In this document: in pieces, positions 35,240 through 46,664 of the stretch
Position numbering within the stretch: position 1 is the first letter of the stretch
Layout: each line of letters begins with the position of its first letter
NCBI GenBank assembly: GCA_963920525.1
Contig: OY986437.1
Span: forward strand, 116,398,715-116,462,714
Source: Dichetophora obliterata
Taxonomy: Eukaryota; Arthropoda; Insecta; Diptera; Sciomyzidae
Direction of reading: 5' to 3'
DNA: 64,000 bases
The notes under the pieces: model-generated
What the model was told of the DNA's origin: nothing
Seen by the model: the letters and a program-made list of their open reading frames with translations, nothing else
The model's database searches: none
Translations under genes and position numbers: made by a program

Positions 35240-36880
35240 AACAAACCTAAACAGAAGTATTACACAGTAGTAGTCATTGGCATTAGGCACTGATGTCTCT
35301 CCTACTAAGGTTTCTTCATCATCTACCTCTTTTTCCTCTGTTTCAAAAACGTCAGAGATCATATCAATTCTAGCAAGAAATGTAGCCACTGTAATTAGTC
35401 TTTGTTCCAATAAACGAGTGGCTTCTTCAATTTTGGAATTTCTTTCGATATTATATTTTTTCCTTCTTTTAACAGCATATCCGACATTTTCATATAGCAT
35501 TATAAAATGTCTACTTTTAAAAAAGTCCTCGTCTCGAATTAAACTGACGAATTTAAAAAAGTTTCCATGTTTTTGGATAGACCGTCCCAATACTCCATTG
35601 TAGGCTTCGATTGCAGATGTAGTTCGCGAGTTTTTCTAGTAGACAGTCATATTTTCACAGCCAACCTAAAATATTATTAAGAATTATTCAAATACATTTG
35701 CCAAATGAGAGAGTTAATCAAATCTTTTGTATCCATTGTTTTTCAAAATATTTTAAAAAAGTTAAGAATTTGTTTTCACTATCCATTAGAAGAATACTTG
35801 ATCTTATTACTGCAAAACCACTGCGTATTAATGGTGCTGGAAGCAACGAAAGAGACAAGCTTATGATAAGCCATCGAGGCATGATTGGAGGTTCTTATGT
35901 AATTTAAGAGATTTTCGGCGTGCTACGTTGCGCCTTAGAGCCTTACAAAAATGAAACCTAAAAAAATGTTTCAAAAAACTTTAGCTTAAAACTGAAATTT
36001 TTGTTCTTTTATTTTAGTAATAATTACCAGCAGCCAACGTTTCTTGAAAGAGGATAAACGCTTTTTGCAGCTTGCCTTAAGCTGTATTCGTATTCTGTTA
36101 TGAATACTGCTGGATTCATATCAAATACGTTATTTTGAATGTATTTAAGTATGTATTCACAACAAATTTTAGATTTTTTTATCCATTAAGATGAAAAATA
36201 CTGGAAATATCTAAAGAAAAATTAAGGTTTTTTGCATGGTTGAATTAAGTTAAAAGATTTAGTTTGTTAGGTTACCTCATTAAAACACTTGCTTGAAGCA
36301 TCCTTGTGGAACAATTTTGAATGTTGCATCCATAAGCATTGTCCTATTTGTTGGCGGAATGTGATTTGTTATAAGATCAATAATTTTTAAAGGAAAAAAT
36401 AAACAAAAGGCAACATTTTCTTCTGATATACACGCCGTGTAAAATGGTCTAGGATTTGCTTCGTATTTTGTTATTCCAAAATTGTTCCAAACTGCCTTTA
36501 AATTAAATGTTTCAACGACTTGAATAGCACTCGTGGGTGAAGCAATAACGGATTTGCTAGCTATATATTGCAGTCCTCTTCTCACCTTTGAAAATGCTAT
36601 GTTTTTTGTTTCTTCTTGGTGTCTTGAAAATAAAATGATTATTGAAAATGACCCATTCTATTCATAAAAATTACATAAATCTGACTTACCTTTCACAGAT
36701 GGTGCGAAAAGCAGTTCTTATAGTGTTCATTCCGCCGCCTAAAGTCCCCGAAATATGCATACAATCTTCTTTAATGGCATTTACGGCTTTTATTTTTTTG
36801 TAATCTTCCTCTTCGTTCTCATGATTATGATTTACGTAGTTTAGTGCAAGAACGCATTTTCCTTTCGGCAAAAGGTTAAC
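35240..36880 (-). pseudogene. MULE transposase relic (FLYWCH-like and MULE domains)
   Basis: In minus-strand order, the frame at 36871-36686 (KGKCVLALNYVNHNHENEEE) resembles the C-terminal half of a FLYWCH-type zinc-binding domain with its HNH spacing. The frame at 36585-36280 ends MLMDATFKIVPQGCFKQVF, the MULE catalytic motif (D-x-TFK-x-VP). From about 35635 the frame AIEAYNGVLGRSIQKHGNFF continues through KFVSLIRDEDFF to about 35270, the typical C-terminal N-x-T/I-E-A-(Y/W)-N-x-x-L region. Short introns or frameshifts separate the parts. The middle of the catalytic domain is decayed. Confidence 0.7.
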
Positions 36881-38133
36881 TCTTGCTTTACAGGTCTTTT
36901 GCCGACATTCATATTTTGTAATAGTTTTAAAAGTGGATTTTTTTATGTATCATTTTTTGATCGAGGACATAGAGAAGTTTACTGGTCCTTCTTTTACCAT
37001 GAAATTTTTCACAATTCATTTTATTTTTCAATTTTTTATTGTGTCCTCACTACGCGGAAAAAATATCAAAACTTAACATATTTTTTAAAAATTTTTTTAT
37101 CGAGAAATTTTCAATTGATTTTAAATAACAAAAATCTAAAAGTTGTTATAACAACCGTAACCAAGTCCGTAAAAATGAAATAAAGCCCCAAAATAGGAAA
37201 TTAAACCCCAATTATTTATGTTATTTTGTGTAGAAATGTATGGGGCCTTAGTTCATTTGTAGGTTGGGGCCTTATTTCCTGAGGCCTTATTTCATAGAGC
37301 CGAAATTATAAGCTTTTAATAACTTAAACTTAGAGATTATATAAAATATTTTATAAATTCAATAAAAATAAAGAATTAAAATGCACCTTCATCTATAACT
37401 GAGACAATTTTAAACTCAGCATAGTAAAAAAATATATAAAATATCAAACTGATCTGTAAGGATTTTTGTTTCTAAATGTAAAGCTCATTGCAATTTATTA
37501 GATACTTAAAACATTATTCATTATGAAATCGGACGTTAAAGCAATATCTTACATGATTAAAACATAGTCTTTTCTGATTTAAACTTTTGTTGTCCCATTG
37601 TGGGCAGTGGTTAAAATGGTCTAACCGAACTTCTGTTTGAGGCTGTGGAAAACTTCTCTGATGTTTCGTTTCTTTATTCAAGAAAAACCGCTTTTGTTCA
37701 AGGTTTTTTGATAATTCGGAAGGCTTTCCACGTTTTGTGGATAGCTTTCCTACTTTGCAAAGACTTTCTGCCATTTGCAAACGAAAATTGGCTAATGTTA
37801 TGCTGCCATGAACAAGCGTGTCGGAAGCTAATTTCATCTGGGGGGCAGTACAAATGGTGGTGCAAACAAAGTTCACCAAAATTTCTTCAAAGAAACAGGA
37901 ATGTGAATAAACAAATTTTTTATTTTAGTTTAAAATAAAAAAAAATATAAAAATATATAAAAAATATTAAAATTTCATTATTTTTAAAAGTTCTTCCAAT
38001 TTCAATATTAGAGATCAAGGATCTTTCATATGGTAATATGAAAATATAAGAAATAATGGTTGCTTTTATAAAGCAAGACTAGGCATATCTTTACATGGTT
38101 TAAATGCAATAAGGTACAAAAAGTTATATCAAT

Positions 38134-39180
38134 TTAAAATATTCCAAAATGTTTCTTTCTGTCCTTGCGAGAAACAAACTCTTTCACCACCTCCATCGAA
38201 TTTAATTCCTCGGTTTTATCTTTGTGAATGTGTATAAGTGCTGCATGAGTGAGTCGTTTCTGTGTCATAGTTGCTCGAAGATACGTCTTAAGTCGTCTTA
38301 GTGCACTAAAAGAACGCTCAGATGAAGCTGCTGATGCAGGCACAGTCAAAAGCAAAGCAATAGGTTTTTCAACTTCATTTAATAGTTTTTTTACAGTATC
38401 CGAATTTTTCGCAAATTGGGATACAATGCCACTACAATTTCAAGGTGTTTAGCCAGGCAATTGCTTCAGCAATTTCATCTGCATAAAGATCTAGTTTTGT
38501 TTTTAGATTTTGTTCGGAAGGCACTTTTCCGTTGAAGGCTGCGATTACAATATTTTCCAACGATTCCAGAGTGTCAAGATCTGTTTAAATGTACAATAAG
38601 ATTTACAAAGTGCCAGTTTACACTAGCTTCAATCAACCGACTCACCGAATGTTAAATCAAAGTGAATCGGTTGAGTGAAGCTGGTATGAATAAAAAAAAA
38701 GTCAAATATCAACCTGTTTGATCGAATCTAGCCGTTATCTCATTTGAGAGAAGATCAAAAGTTTCGAAAATAATCTTTTCGTAGCCGATCATATAATGGT
38801 AACTATACTGAAGGAACCGGATTTGATGTTTGTTCAAAGCGTCGAGGTGGATTTTCATCAGCTTATTCACAGTAGGGGCTTTCGCATGGTCCAAAACATT
38901 GGACCAACATGGCAGATTGTGCAACATGTAGTACCATGCGTAAGCTAAAACGAAAGTCGAAATTTTTGGTTTTTTTCTGCCGATTGTACAATATTGTACA
39001 ACTATGTAAAATTACTGCTCAATTGTTAGGGCATCTAAAAGTTGCTTAGCTATTAGCCGGATGTGTTTTGCTTGAGAGCTTGCAATTAATGATGTTGCTT
39101 TAAAAGTTGGATCGTTCGAACGCTCAATCAAATAGTCCCATTAGTTTTCCATCTAACTTATCGTACAACATGTCGTCCAA
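38134..39180 (-). pseudogene. hAT transposase relic with C-terminal dimerisation domain and an intron-like gap
   Basis: Reading leftwards, about 39150-39010 encodes a degraded segment with AFERSNFKATSLIASSQAKH and one stop. 38927-38715 encodes MLHNLPCWSNVLDHAKAPTV through YEKIIFETFDLLSNEITARF. 38584-38460 encodes LDTLESLENIVIAAFNGK and LDLYADEIAEAIAWL. 38355-38134 encodes VPASAASSERSFSALRRLKT and MTQKRLTHAALIHIHKD, the hAT C-terminal dimer domain. Between the second and third parts a GT...AG-bounded stretch (about 38585-38713) could be an intron: spliced, it gives RFDQT-D-LDTL. The same stretch contains a small hairpin, so an insertion is the alternative. The N-terminal zinc finger is not recognisable. 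Confidence 0.75.
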
Positions 39181-39182
39181 TA

Positions 39183-39711
39183 AGTGCTGTTCACATTTCA
39201 AACCGCTCATCAAATCATTTGTCAAATCGTTTGACCACAGAAGTGTTCTGACTCTTCAAATTTTTCGTCAAATTTCATTTTATCTTGAACACCGAAGTAA
39301 GCACATCGCGATGACGGAAAAATTTTAATACCTTTTGTTATTAAAATCGTATTGGAAGAAGAAGAAATTATTTTATAAATTATTATAAATTGTTTGCAAC
39401 AGTTATTTATTATTATTTTGATATTATTTTCTTCCGCTCCTTCTTTTGCCGCGATGTGCACAGGTTGAAAACTTTTTTGAACTGACAAAATCGTACTACA
39501 CGATTTGACGAGTGTTCACACTGGTCAAATCGTTCGGCAAATCAGCAGAAAAATCAAAAAATTTTGATTTTCATCAAACGATTTGACCAACGATTTGATA
39601 AGTGTTCACACTAGTCAAATCGCCATCAAATCCATACAAATTCTGTTGGTCAAATCAATTGTCAAATCATTTGATGATCGATTTGATGGCGGTTTGAAAT
39701 GTGAACAGCCC
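39183..39711. mobile_element. TA-flanked 529-bp MITE inside the hAT
   Basis: Inverted termini share GCTGTTCACATTTCAAACCG, and the subterminal regions repeat ATCAAATCG/CAAATCATTTGA motifs several times in both orientations. TA lies at 39181-39182 and 39712-39713; the first few terminal bases differ by one indel. No coding capacity: the open frames here are by-products. Confidence 0.7.
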
Positions 39712-41046
39712 TATATGGAAAGCCCCTAAGAACATGTCAAATTTTTTCTTACCAGAGTTGCAAAATTAGCAAGCATTAAGCTACATACTTAAGGTGGTGG
39801 GTTTGCAATAGAAACTCTAGATTTTGTTCTATCTTTTTGCAAACACAGAGAAAAAAAAATGGCTATCCGCAAGCATGCTTATGAAGAAGAGAGAAAGAAG
39901 AGGAAAATATATACTACAAAAATATTATGGTTGTAAAAAAAACTGATATTTTGAAGTTTTCCTTTTAAATTGTTTATCTAGCTAAAAAAGTGGGGGGCAA
40001 CTGCCCCCTTCCCCCCGCTTCCGACACCAATGGCCATGAATACCGCTTTGTTGTTCCGCATGCTTGTACAATAGCCATGCATTTACTAATGAAATGAAAG
40101 AAATCTCATACACCACTTTTTTGAGCGTATTTTTATCTTGTAGCATTCAATAAATGAGTCTAACAAATCGACTCCCCCATTAATTTGTCGTATTGCGAAA
40201 CAATATTCGTACACTCAATGGATATGTTTTTACAAAATTTGTTGTCGAGTCGTTCAGCTACGGTCTCAGGACTTTAACCACAATATGTAGCTTGACATCA
40301 TTAATATTGGAACACTCGGTAGTTCTGAGTTCTAAAACTTATTCCGACGGGTTGTACCCAATGAATGTATTGCCTTTTTGGCTAGTTCAATCATCAGTGG
40401 TAGGCTGTATAATAATTATCTTAGTGTTGTATAATAACTTATATTTCGTGGAGCGTAACTGTTCGTCAACGGAAAGGCAATTTTCATATGAAATCGACTT
40501 GAATTCCTTCTGCAAATGGTTAACAAGCGGTCGAATTTTAAAAAGCCGGTCAAAATTTGGATCATCCCTGTGTTTCATATTAGCACTGTCATTCAAATAC
40601 AAAGATAATTTAATTTTTTTAATTGATTGTCTGACATCGTCTTCTGCATTAAAGTGTTTATTTATTTATTTATCTATTTATTTATTAAAGTTCATAAATG
40701 TCCAATAGCGCCGATTATAAGGTATTTGAATAACTGACATTAGAATGCATATGCCAAAAAATTTTCTTACATCTGACTTGTCAGTATTAGATGGATAGTC
40801 TGGCTTTTTTATACGTGTAATAAAATTTTGTTCTTTCCAAACAGTGAGTGCGTATTTCTGCTTGAATGTTAGGTAATTTTAAAGGTCTTTTTCAACTTCG
40901 GGATGTTCGAGAATTTTCTGTTCGATTTATATTGACGTCTACGTTATCATCTTTATGATCATTATCATCATCTTCACTTAGTTCATTCTCGCTATTTTCC
41001 CATGAATCAAAAATTTTTAGAATTTCATCGTCAGTAAGCACACTTC

Positions 41047-41830
41047 AAAAGCTTACTAAAAGTCTTCAGCATTAATTAAAGTTTAATGCATGGAATTGCA
41101 CATCTGCAATATAACCTCATATCTGCAATGTTGTTTCAAAATCTCTCAAATGCATGATATTGCATATTTGCAACTAAGCCATTTCTTTTATGTAATTCAA
41201 ATTATATTGCACAAAAAAAATTATTATGCTTCAAGAAAATGAACTTATATTCCAGAATATTACTTGCATTTAAATGTTTTTATAATATTTATTGAATAAT
41301 TTTTAAAAATATTTACTTATTTTGTCTACGTATAAGAAAGACCTTGTTCGACTCAATATTTCGGATAAACTAAATCACCAATTTGACAAAAAAAAACAAC
41401 AACTAATAAAAAAATGTCTAAATTTATTTTTTTTTAAATCCCGTTATGAATATTAAAAGGGTGTTTACGCTACATCTCTTAGAAGTCAACATTGCATATG
41501 TGCAATCCCATTCAATGAAGGGTTAAGTCGTTTCAAAGAGACCTTGCCGATTTTACGCATCAGAGATATTGTACGATTTTCTCTATATGCTTATTTTTTA
41601 AATATATTTTCGAGGAGTTTTCTTTAAAAAGTTTAAACTCTTCTATTTGTGACCAATTCACTAAATTCTCTTTATCATTTTTTCGCAGATTAAGAATTCT
41701 AAGATCCTTTGATATGGATTTAAAATATAAAAATTCCGAATGAATTGAAGGAAACCTTTGTATGGATTACTTATCCTGGAGAATTGAAAAATTGACTGAG
41801 TTCTTAAATGCATTTATGCAATGCATCATT
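41047..41830. other. Probable piggyBac 5' flank and noncoding stretch
   Basis: Repeats of the type TTGCATATGTGCAAT / ATTGCACATCTGCAAT occur near 41097-41180 and 41492-41506, close to the candidate terminus GAAGGG-TTAA (41517-41526). They may be subterminal transposase sites of the piggyBac relic. Beyond 41526 nothing is recognised. Confidence 0.4.
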
Positions 41831-41831
41831 A

Positions 41832-42216
41832 GGTTTATTCACGATCTTGTTGCATCGTTGGAAATGCGTTTTTACAAGCGTAGATTTTTGTGAGCACACC
41901 TTTAAAATTATGATATTGCAAAATAGTTGTTTATTCTGTTGTTTCGAATTTCTTCCTCCATCCATTTTTTGTTGGCGTTTTCCATTTTAATTAACTTTTT
42001 AAAACTCTCAATTTCTTTTCCACTTCTTTCTTTTAATATTAATTAAAATTTTTCTAAACAAAATTAACACATTCATTCACAATAACAACATGCAATATTA
42101 TTGAATTTGCTTATGCAACAGCCTTTTGTTATAGCAAATCCATGAATGTTGCAAATGCATATCAATGCTTGTTCTCTTTTGCATTTGCAACGATGCAACA
42201 AGATCGTGAATAACCC
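41832..42216. mobile_element. TA-flanked 385-bp MITE
   Basis: Inverted termini of about 36 bp (GGTTTATTCACGATCTTGTT on the left; the right-hand complement begins GGGTTATTCACGATC) match at about 34 of 36 positions. They are flanked by TA at 41830-41831 and 42217-42218. The interior is AT-rich with GCAATGCAT-like motifs. No coding capacity. A Tc1/mariner-mobilised MITE is likely. Confidence 0.85.
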
Positions 42217-42721
42217 TAGTGTGTTTTATTTTGAATTGGTACTTAGTTCAATAACAAAAACTGCTCAACTCTTTTGATACTCTTAAAAATAGCATAGTTG
42301 CGCAGTTTTGGTTTGGTTACTCGAAGATATATCATCATGGCTGGCATTATTGAGCTATGATTTCGACCACTTTGATGTTGTTTTCATCAAAAGGAAAATG
42401 TAGAAGATCAAACTCATTTTACCATTACTTTACAGAGTCGTTTTTACAGATGGCACAAAAACTAATATATTTGGTAAATACACACTGATTCATTTACGAT
42501 AGTACGTGAGAATTTTTTTTTTATTAATTCAGTTACGATAGGTGTGCAGTAGGGAATTCAATCAATTAAGCCCCTTTAAATCCCGGGATTGTCTTTACTG
42601 GATCCCGGGATTTTGAAATAAAAAAAACCCAAAACGGGTTTTTTCTCACCCAAAACGGGTCTCATTTAATCTTAATCCAAATTCACACCAGGTCACACCA
42701 GCAAACAAAAATGAGAGTAAT

Positions 42722-43213
42722 ATGCTCCAGACACTATATCCTAACTTTGTACATTCACATACTTTAAACCCATCTCCTTCTGTTCCAATCACAAGTGGTG
42801 CCCCTAATCAACCTGGTAGTTCCACTTCTTTCATCGACCCTCTTCAACCACCAAAGGTGAAACTAACTTCGAACTCTTGTGTTGACACCGAGAGCAGATA
42901 TGCCCTATCTCGTCTTAAGGAGAACAGTGTCTACAACAATGTGCGCCTCTACCTGGCTTACATGTATAAAGCACCTGTCTCTACTTGTATAGAAGGCAAA
43001 ACCAAGGCAAACCTCAAAGTCTTGATTCAGCAAGAAGGCTTACCTACCGATGTCAATGAATTACGCCATTTGTTCACCAGTTTCCACGTGCAACTTGGCT
43101 TGACAAATCAACAAGTCAAAGAAGACCTTGACACATATGGTGCTCATGTAAGGTCAAAACATATCTCTTATCTTCAAAAGACCCGCAAAGAGCAACAACA
43201 ATATTATTCCTAA
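42722..43213 (+). CDS. LINE ORF1 (partial or divergent)
   Basis: A 163-codon frame immediately 5' of ORF2. The N-terminus is rich in Ser, Pro and Asn. The C-terminal half (SRYALSRLKENSVYNNVRLY, KTKANLKVLIQQEGLPTDV, ELRHLFTSFHVQLGLTNQQV) looks helical. I recognise no zinc knuckle or RRM, so it may be the C-terminal part of a longer ORF1 lost by 5' truncation, or a novel ORF1 type. The ORF2 frame is open upstream of its first ATG and overlaps the end of this frame (about 43195-43213), so translation of ORF2 by frameshift or reinitiation is possible. Confidence 0.55.
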   Translation: MLQTLYPNFVHSHTLNPSPSVPITSGAPNQPGSSTSFIDPLQPPKVKLTSNSCVDTESRYALSRLKENSVYNNVRLYLAYMYKAPVSTCIEGKTKANLKVLIQQEGLPTDVNELRHLFTSFHVQLGLTNQQVKEDLDTYGAHVRSKHISYLQKTRKEQQQYYS

Positions 43214-43310
43214 CCAGCGTAGTGAACATAATCAAAACCCTAATCGCAGCCCAATTAGTGATTCCCCGTCAACGACTGCTCTTCGCATATTTTACCACAA
43301 TTGTGGCGGT

Positions 43311-46151
43311 ATGCGAGGAAAACTTAATAAACTCTTTGTTGACGCGAAACCTTGCCTCTTCCAAGTACTAGTTTTCACCGAAACATGGTTAAACGATACT
43401 CTCAAAAACGAAGAGATTCTTGACAGCAATTGGACAGTTTATCGATATGATCGGGACTTTGGCCACACAGGTCTCTCCCGTGGAGGTGGTGTTATGATTG
43501 CAACTCATAACTCTTTAGAAAGCGAGCTTGTTGCAACAACCTCTCACACACTCTTTGAACACCGTATCATCAAAGTTCGCTCAGGGACCAATATTTTTAT
43601 TTACATTGTTGTCTTCTACATTCCCCCCTGTGCTATCGAAACAACATACAACGATTTATGTGAAACAGTCCAATCGTTAACTGCAACCTTAAATGAGGAA
43701 GTCAAAGTTATAATTTTTGGAGACTTCAATCGTCCAAATATCTCATTTATCGTCGATGAAAATGACAATTATCTTCTTCCGGTTAACCTTTCAAGCTCGA
43801 TAGACTTTAATTTACTTAGTACCTTTTATAGCAATGACCTACAACAAGTTAATCCAACCCCAAATCGGAACGGCAACTGGTTGGATTTAGTCTTTGCTAA
43901 TTCGTATGATGAAATAAAGATTACTGCAACTACTCAGGCTGAACACTTATTTTTTTATACACTCCACCACACTGCTTTAACTGTAGAATTTCCTAGTAAC
44001 AACATGTCTTTTACCACCTCATTTAATAACACAATTGTGTTCGACTTTCTTAATGCCGATTATGACAGTATAAAAATTGATTTGAATGCCTATAACTGGA
44101 ACGATCTATTAAATTTGGAAATAGATAGTGCTATTTCACTTTTCTACCAACGCCTTTTCACAAGTATTGAAAAATTTGTGCCTAAGATAAAGAAAAAAAA
44201 TAAACTTTCAGAACCATGGCTTGACCAAAGTCTCAGACATATAAGAAACCAAAGAAACAAGCTATACAAATTCATTAAGAAAGGCGTAAATGTAAGCGAT
44301 GAAATCAAAATGAGATACGAAGAGCTCTACAATGAGTTCTCTATAAAATCAAATGATGCTTATAGAACTTATACCAACCTTATTGGAGAAAATATTCTTA
44401 GAGGTCCTAAAAAATTTTTTGATTTCGTTAATGTCAAACGTAAATCAGCTGGATACCCCTCATCTATGTTTAAAGGCAATACAATTTCTTCCAACCTCCA
44501 AGAGATCTGTAATCTTTTTGCAAATCACTTTAGAGAAGTTTTCTGTGCTCCCATAACCCAGACTCTCTATTCCTCCCCCTCTCCTAATGCGACAGACATT
44601 ATAAACAATATCAGTCTGACGCTGGATGAAATTGTTAATGCTATCATGGAACTTGATTCAAACAAAGGACCTGGACCAGACCTCATACCACCAAGTTTGT
44701 TAGTTCAATGTATAAACAATCTTGCCATTCCCTTATTTATACTTTTCAACAAATCCTTATCCTTAGGTGTTTTTCCATCCTACTGGAAAATCTCCCATTT
44801 GACACCTATATATAAAAGTGGCGATAAAAGGTCTGTTGAAAATTACAGAGGCATTGCCATCTTGTCAGCTATACCAAAATTATTTGAAAAGATAATATGT
44901 GATAAGCTGACGAGTCTCATTAATCCCCGCTTAAACGAGCAGCAACATGGGTTTCGGAAAGGCCGATCGACCACCACTAACCTAATGATCATGGTCTCCG
45001 ATGTGTTAAATCAAATAGAAAAAGGACGCCAAGTAGATGCAGTTTACACAGACTTCAGTAAAGCATTTGACCGTGTCGACCATAATATCTTAATTTTGAA
45101 GTTAGAAAAATTTGGCATTTCCGGTTTATTACTCAATTGGATCAAATCCTATCTCTGCGAACGATCCCAGTTTGTAAAATTTCAAGGCATTTTTTCAAAT
45201 GATATACCGGTCACCTCTGGTGTACCACAAGGTAGTCATCTTGGCCCAATACTTTTCAACATTTTCATTTCAGATTTATCTATTACTCTTTGTGACATTC
45301 CCCATCTTATGTACGCAGATGACCTTAAAATATATAAGATCATTAAATCAGAAGTTGATGTAACTTTCCTACAATCGAAACTGCTGTCCCTTGAGCAATG
45401 GTGTAATCAAAACAAACTTTACTTAAATGTTAAGAAATGTTGCGTGATAAGTTTTTCCCGTAAGAACTTGATACCAGAATGCAGTTACCTCCTTAATAAT
45501 ATTGTTCTGAGCAGAACCAACCATATTGTAGACCTTGGAGTTGTCCTAGATAATAAGCTGAGATTTAATCTACATTTTGATTAAGTCTTATCTAGGGCAA
45601 ATAAACAGCTGGGATTTATAAAAAGACGTGCTAAATAATTCCAAAATGTGTGGGTAACCAAAACGTTATACTGTACCTTAGTGCGACCACTTCTTGAATA
45701 TGCTTGCATCATTTGGAATCCAGCCTTTGAATCTCATAGCGACAAAATTGAATCCATTCAAAAACAATTCCTGCTTTTTGCGTTAAGAGATATCTTTGAC
45801 CCCCGTGACTATAAAAACTTGCCACCGTATGAACAAAGACTCAGGCTCCTCTCTCTGATGCCTCTGTCATCAAGAAGAACTTTACTGAGTTCATGTTTCA
45901 CATTTGATGTTATTAACGGAGCTATTGATAGCGAATATATCTTCAGCAAAATTACACTAAATGACCCAATTAGACGTACTAGGCATACGCGGCTCCTAAA
46001 TGAATATATTCACCACACTATTTACGCAAATAATGAACCCATTAGTAGGTGCTGTAGAATTTTTAATAATATTAGCGAGCACTATTCACCATCCATACCA
46101 AAATCCACATTTAAGCGAACCCTCTCAAAGTCTCTCTTTGACTCGGAATAA
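43311..46151 (+). pseudogene. LINE ORF2 (APE endonuclease and reverse transcriptase) with two in-frame stops
   Basis: A single frame of 947 codons is interrupted only by TAA at 45582-45584 and TAA at 45636-45638, both downstream of the RT active site. Domains by residue from ATG 43311: endonuclease about 1-230 (VFTETWLND, GGGVMIATH, IIFGDFNRPN with GDFN at about 137, LHHTALTVEF in place of SDH); RT about 440-720 (GPGPDLIPPSLLV, NYRGIAILSAIPKLFEKI, YTDFSKAFDRVDHN with Asp about 581, GVPQGSHLGPILF about 637, catalytic YADD at 668-671); C-terminal region with LVRPLLEYACIIWNP. The frame is also open upstream of the ATG (ALRIFYHNCGG), so the true start may be earlier. The product would end just after the RT, and retrotransposition is unlikely without the C-terminal part. 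Confidence 0.88.
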
Positions 46152-46664
46152 TTTGTCCTTTTCAAGCACTGCTCCCTACAGAGTTATGCTTCTTGGTCTA
46201 GTCCCCCTCCGTCATCCCCTAAAAGTAGTACTTAAGATATATTAGCGTAGTTTAAGTATTCTTTTGAAATTAATTTAAATAATATGTAAGTAAAAAAAAA
46301 AATAAAGTAAAAAATGTAAATAGAATTAGTAAATTGCCTTGCTTGGTGAAATAAATAAATAAATAAATAAAATTTCTATTACAAATATTCATGTAAATGA
46401 AAAAATTTAATTTAAAGTTTATATGAATATAGAATTAGAAAAAGCTTTTATTGAGGCTGAAAAAGATTGTTAAGACGATGAGTGTGAATCACTGAAGCAA
46501 AAACTTTACAAAGTTTTAGAAGAATTTGCAACATCGGGAAGTATGCTATGTAAAGGGTGTTTTTTATAGAGTAATACAACTTTGAGTTGGCATCACTGCT
46601 TTTTTTGACCACTCATTTAACAGCTGATAGTTTATTTTTGTTTAATTTGCTTTGACATTTCATT

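Larger units (their letters stand above)
30284..37301 (-). mobile_element. Mutator-like (MULE/Phantom-type) DNA transposon hosting three nested elements
   Basis: Inverted termini GGCTCTGTGAAATAAGGCC (30284-30302) and its complement (37283-37301) match 18/19. Both subterminal regions contain several further copies of TGAAATAAGGCCCC-like motifs in each orientation, plausible transposase-binding arrays. A MULE transposase relic lies on the minus strand between 36880 and 35240. The 4.4-kb block 30804-35208 is a Tc1 insertion, so the original element was about 2.6 kb. I could not find a clean 8-9 bp target duplication. Confidence 0.75.
37813..40032 (-). mobile_element. hAT transposon (Tip100/ZMYM-like) inserted in the piggyBac gene
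   Basis: A perfect 8-bp target duplication, GCCATGAA, lies at 37805-37812 and 40033-40040. The termini CAAGCGTGTCGGAAGC (left) and CATTGGTGTCGGAAGC (right, complement) match at 12 of 16 positions. Inside the right end is a run of G then GGCAGTTGCCCCCC, typical of this hAT group. The minus-strand coding relic includes the hAT dimerisation domain. A TA-flanked MITE sits inside (39183-39711). Confidence 0.88.
37514..41045 (-). pseudogene. piggyBac-type transposase relic, split by a hAT insertion
   Basis: The N-terminal part (41045 to about 40950) reads LTDDEILKIFDSWENSENEL, then an acidic stretch. A frame change leads to WKEQNFITRIKKPDYPSN. The catalytic part includes RDDPNFDRLFKIRPLVNHL and LSVDEQLRSTK (first catalytic Asp region, near 40500), then NGGVDLLDSFIECYKIKIRS and WCMRFL near 40150. 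The frame breaks off at 40033 where the hAT begins and resumes at 37812 with HGSITLANFRLQ. It ends with the C-terminal PQPQTEVRLDHFNHCPQW region and a poor cysteine domain. Removing 37813-40032 plus one GCCATGAA copy restores the frame (KHAEQQSGIHGSIT). Stops and frameshifts elsewhere show it was already, or is now, dead. A candidate 5' end is GGGTTAA at 41520-41526. Confidence 0.85.
42690..46372 (+). mobile_element. LINE (Jockey/CR1-like), nearly intact ORF2, (AAATA)n tail
   Basis: It contains part of an ORF1 (42722-43213), then ORF2 with endonuclease and RT (to 46151), a 3' UTR of about 200 bp and a tail of AAATA repeats at 46350-46371. The 5' end is not clear and no target duplication was found. 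It is the best-preserved of the three LINEs in the window and probably the youngest. It is on the same strand as Hmgs. Confidence 0.88.

Noticed and set aside
30275..37310. 8-9 bp target duplication for the Mutator-like element
   Set aside because: TATGAAATA on the left and GAAATTATA on the right share letters but not in register, so no duplication is claimed.
40193..40708. 171-codon plus-strand frame with apparent hydrophobic segments
   Set aside because: It is antisense to the piggyBac catalytic domain on the minus strand, which is clearly recognisable there.
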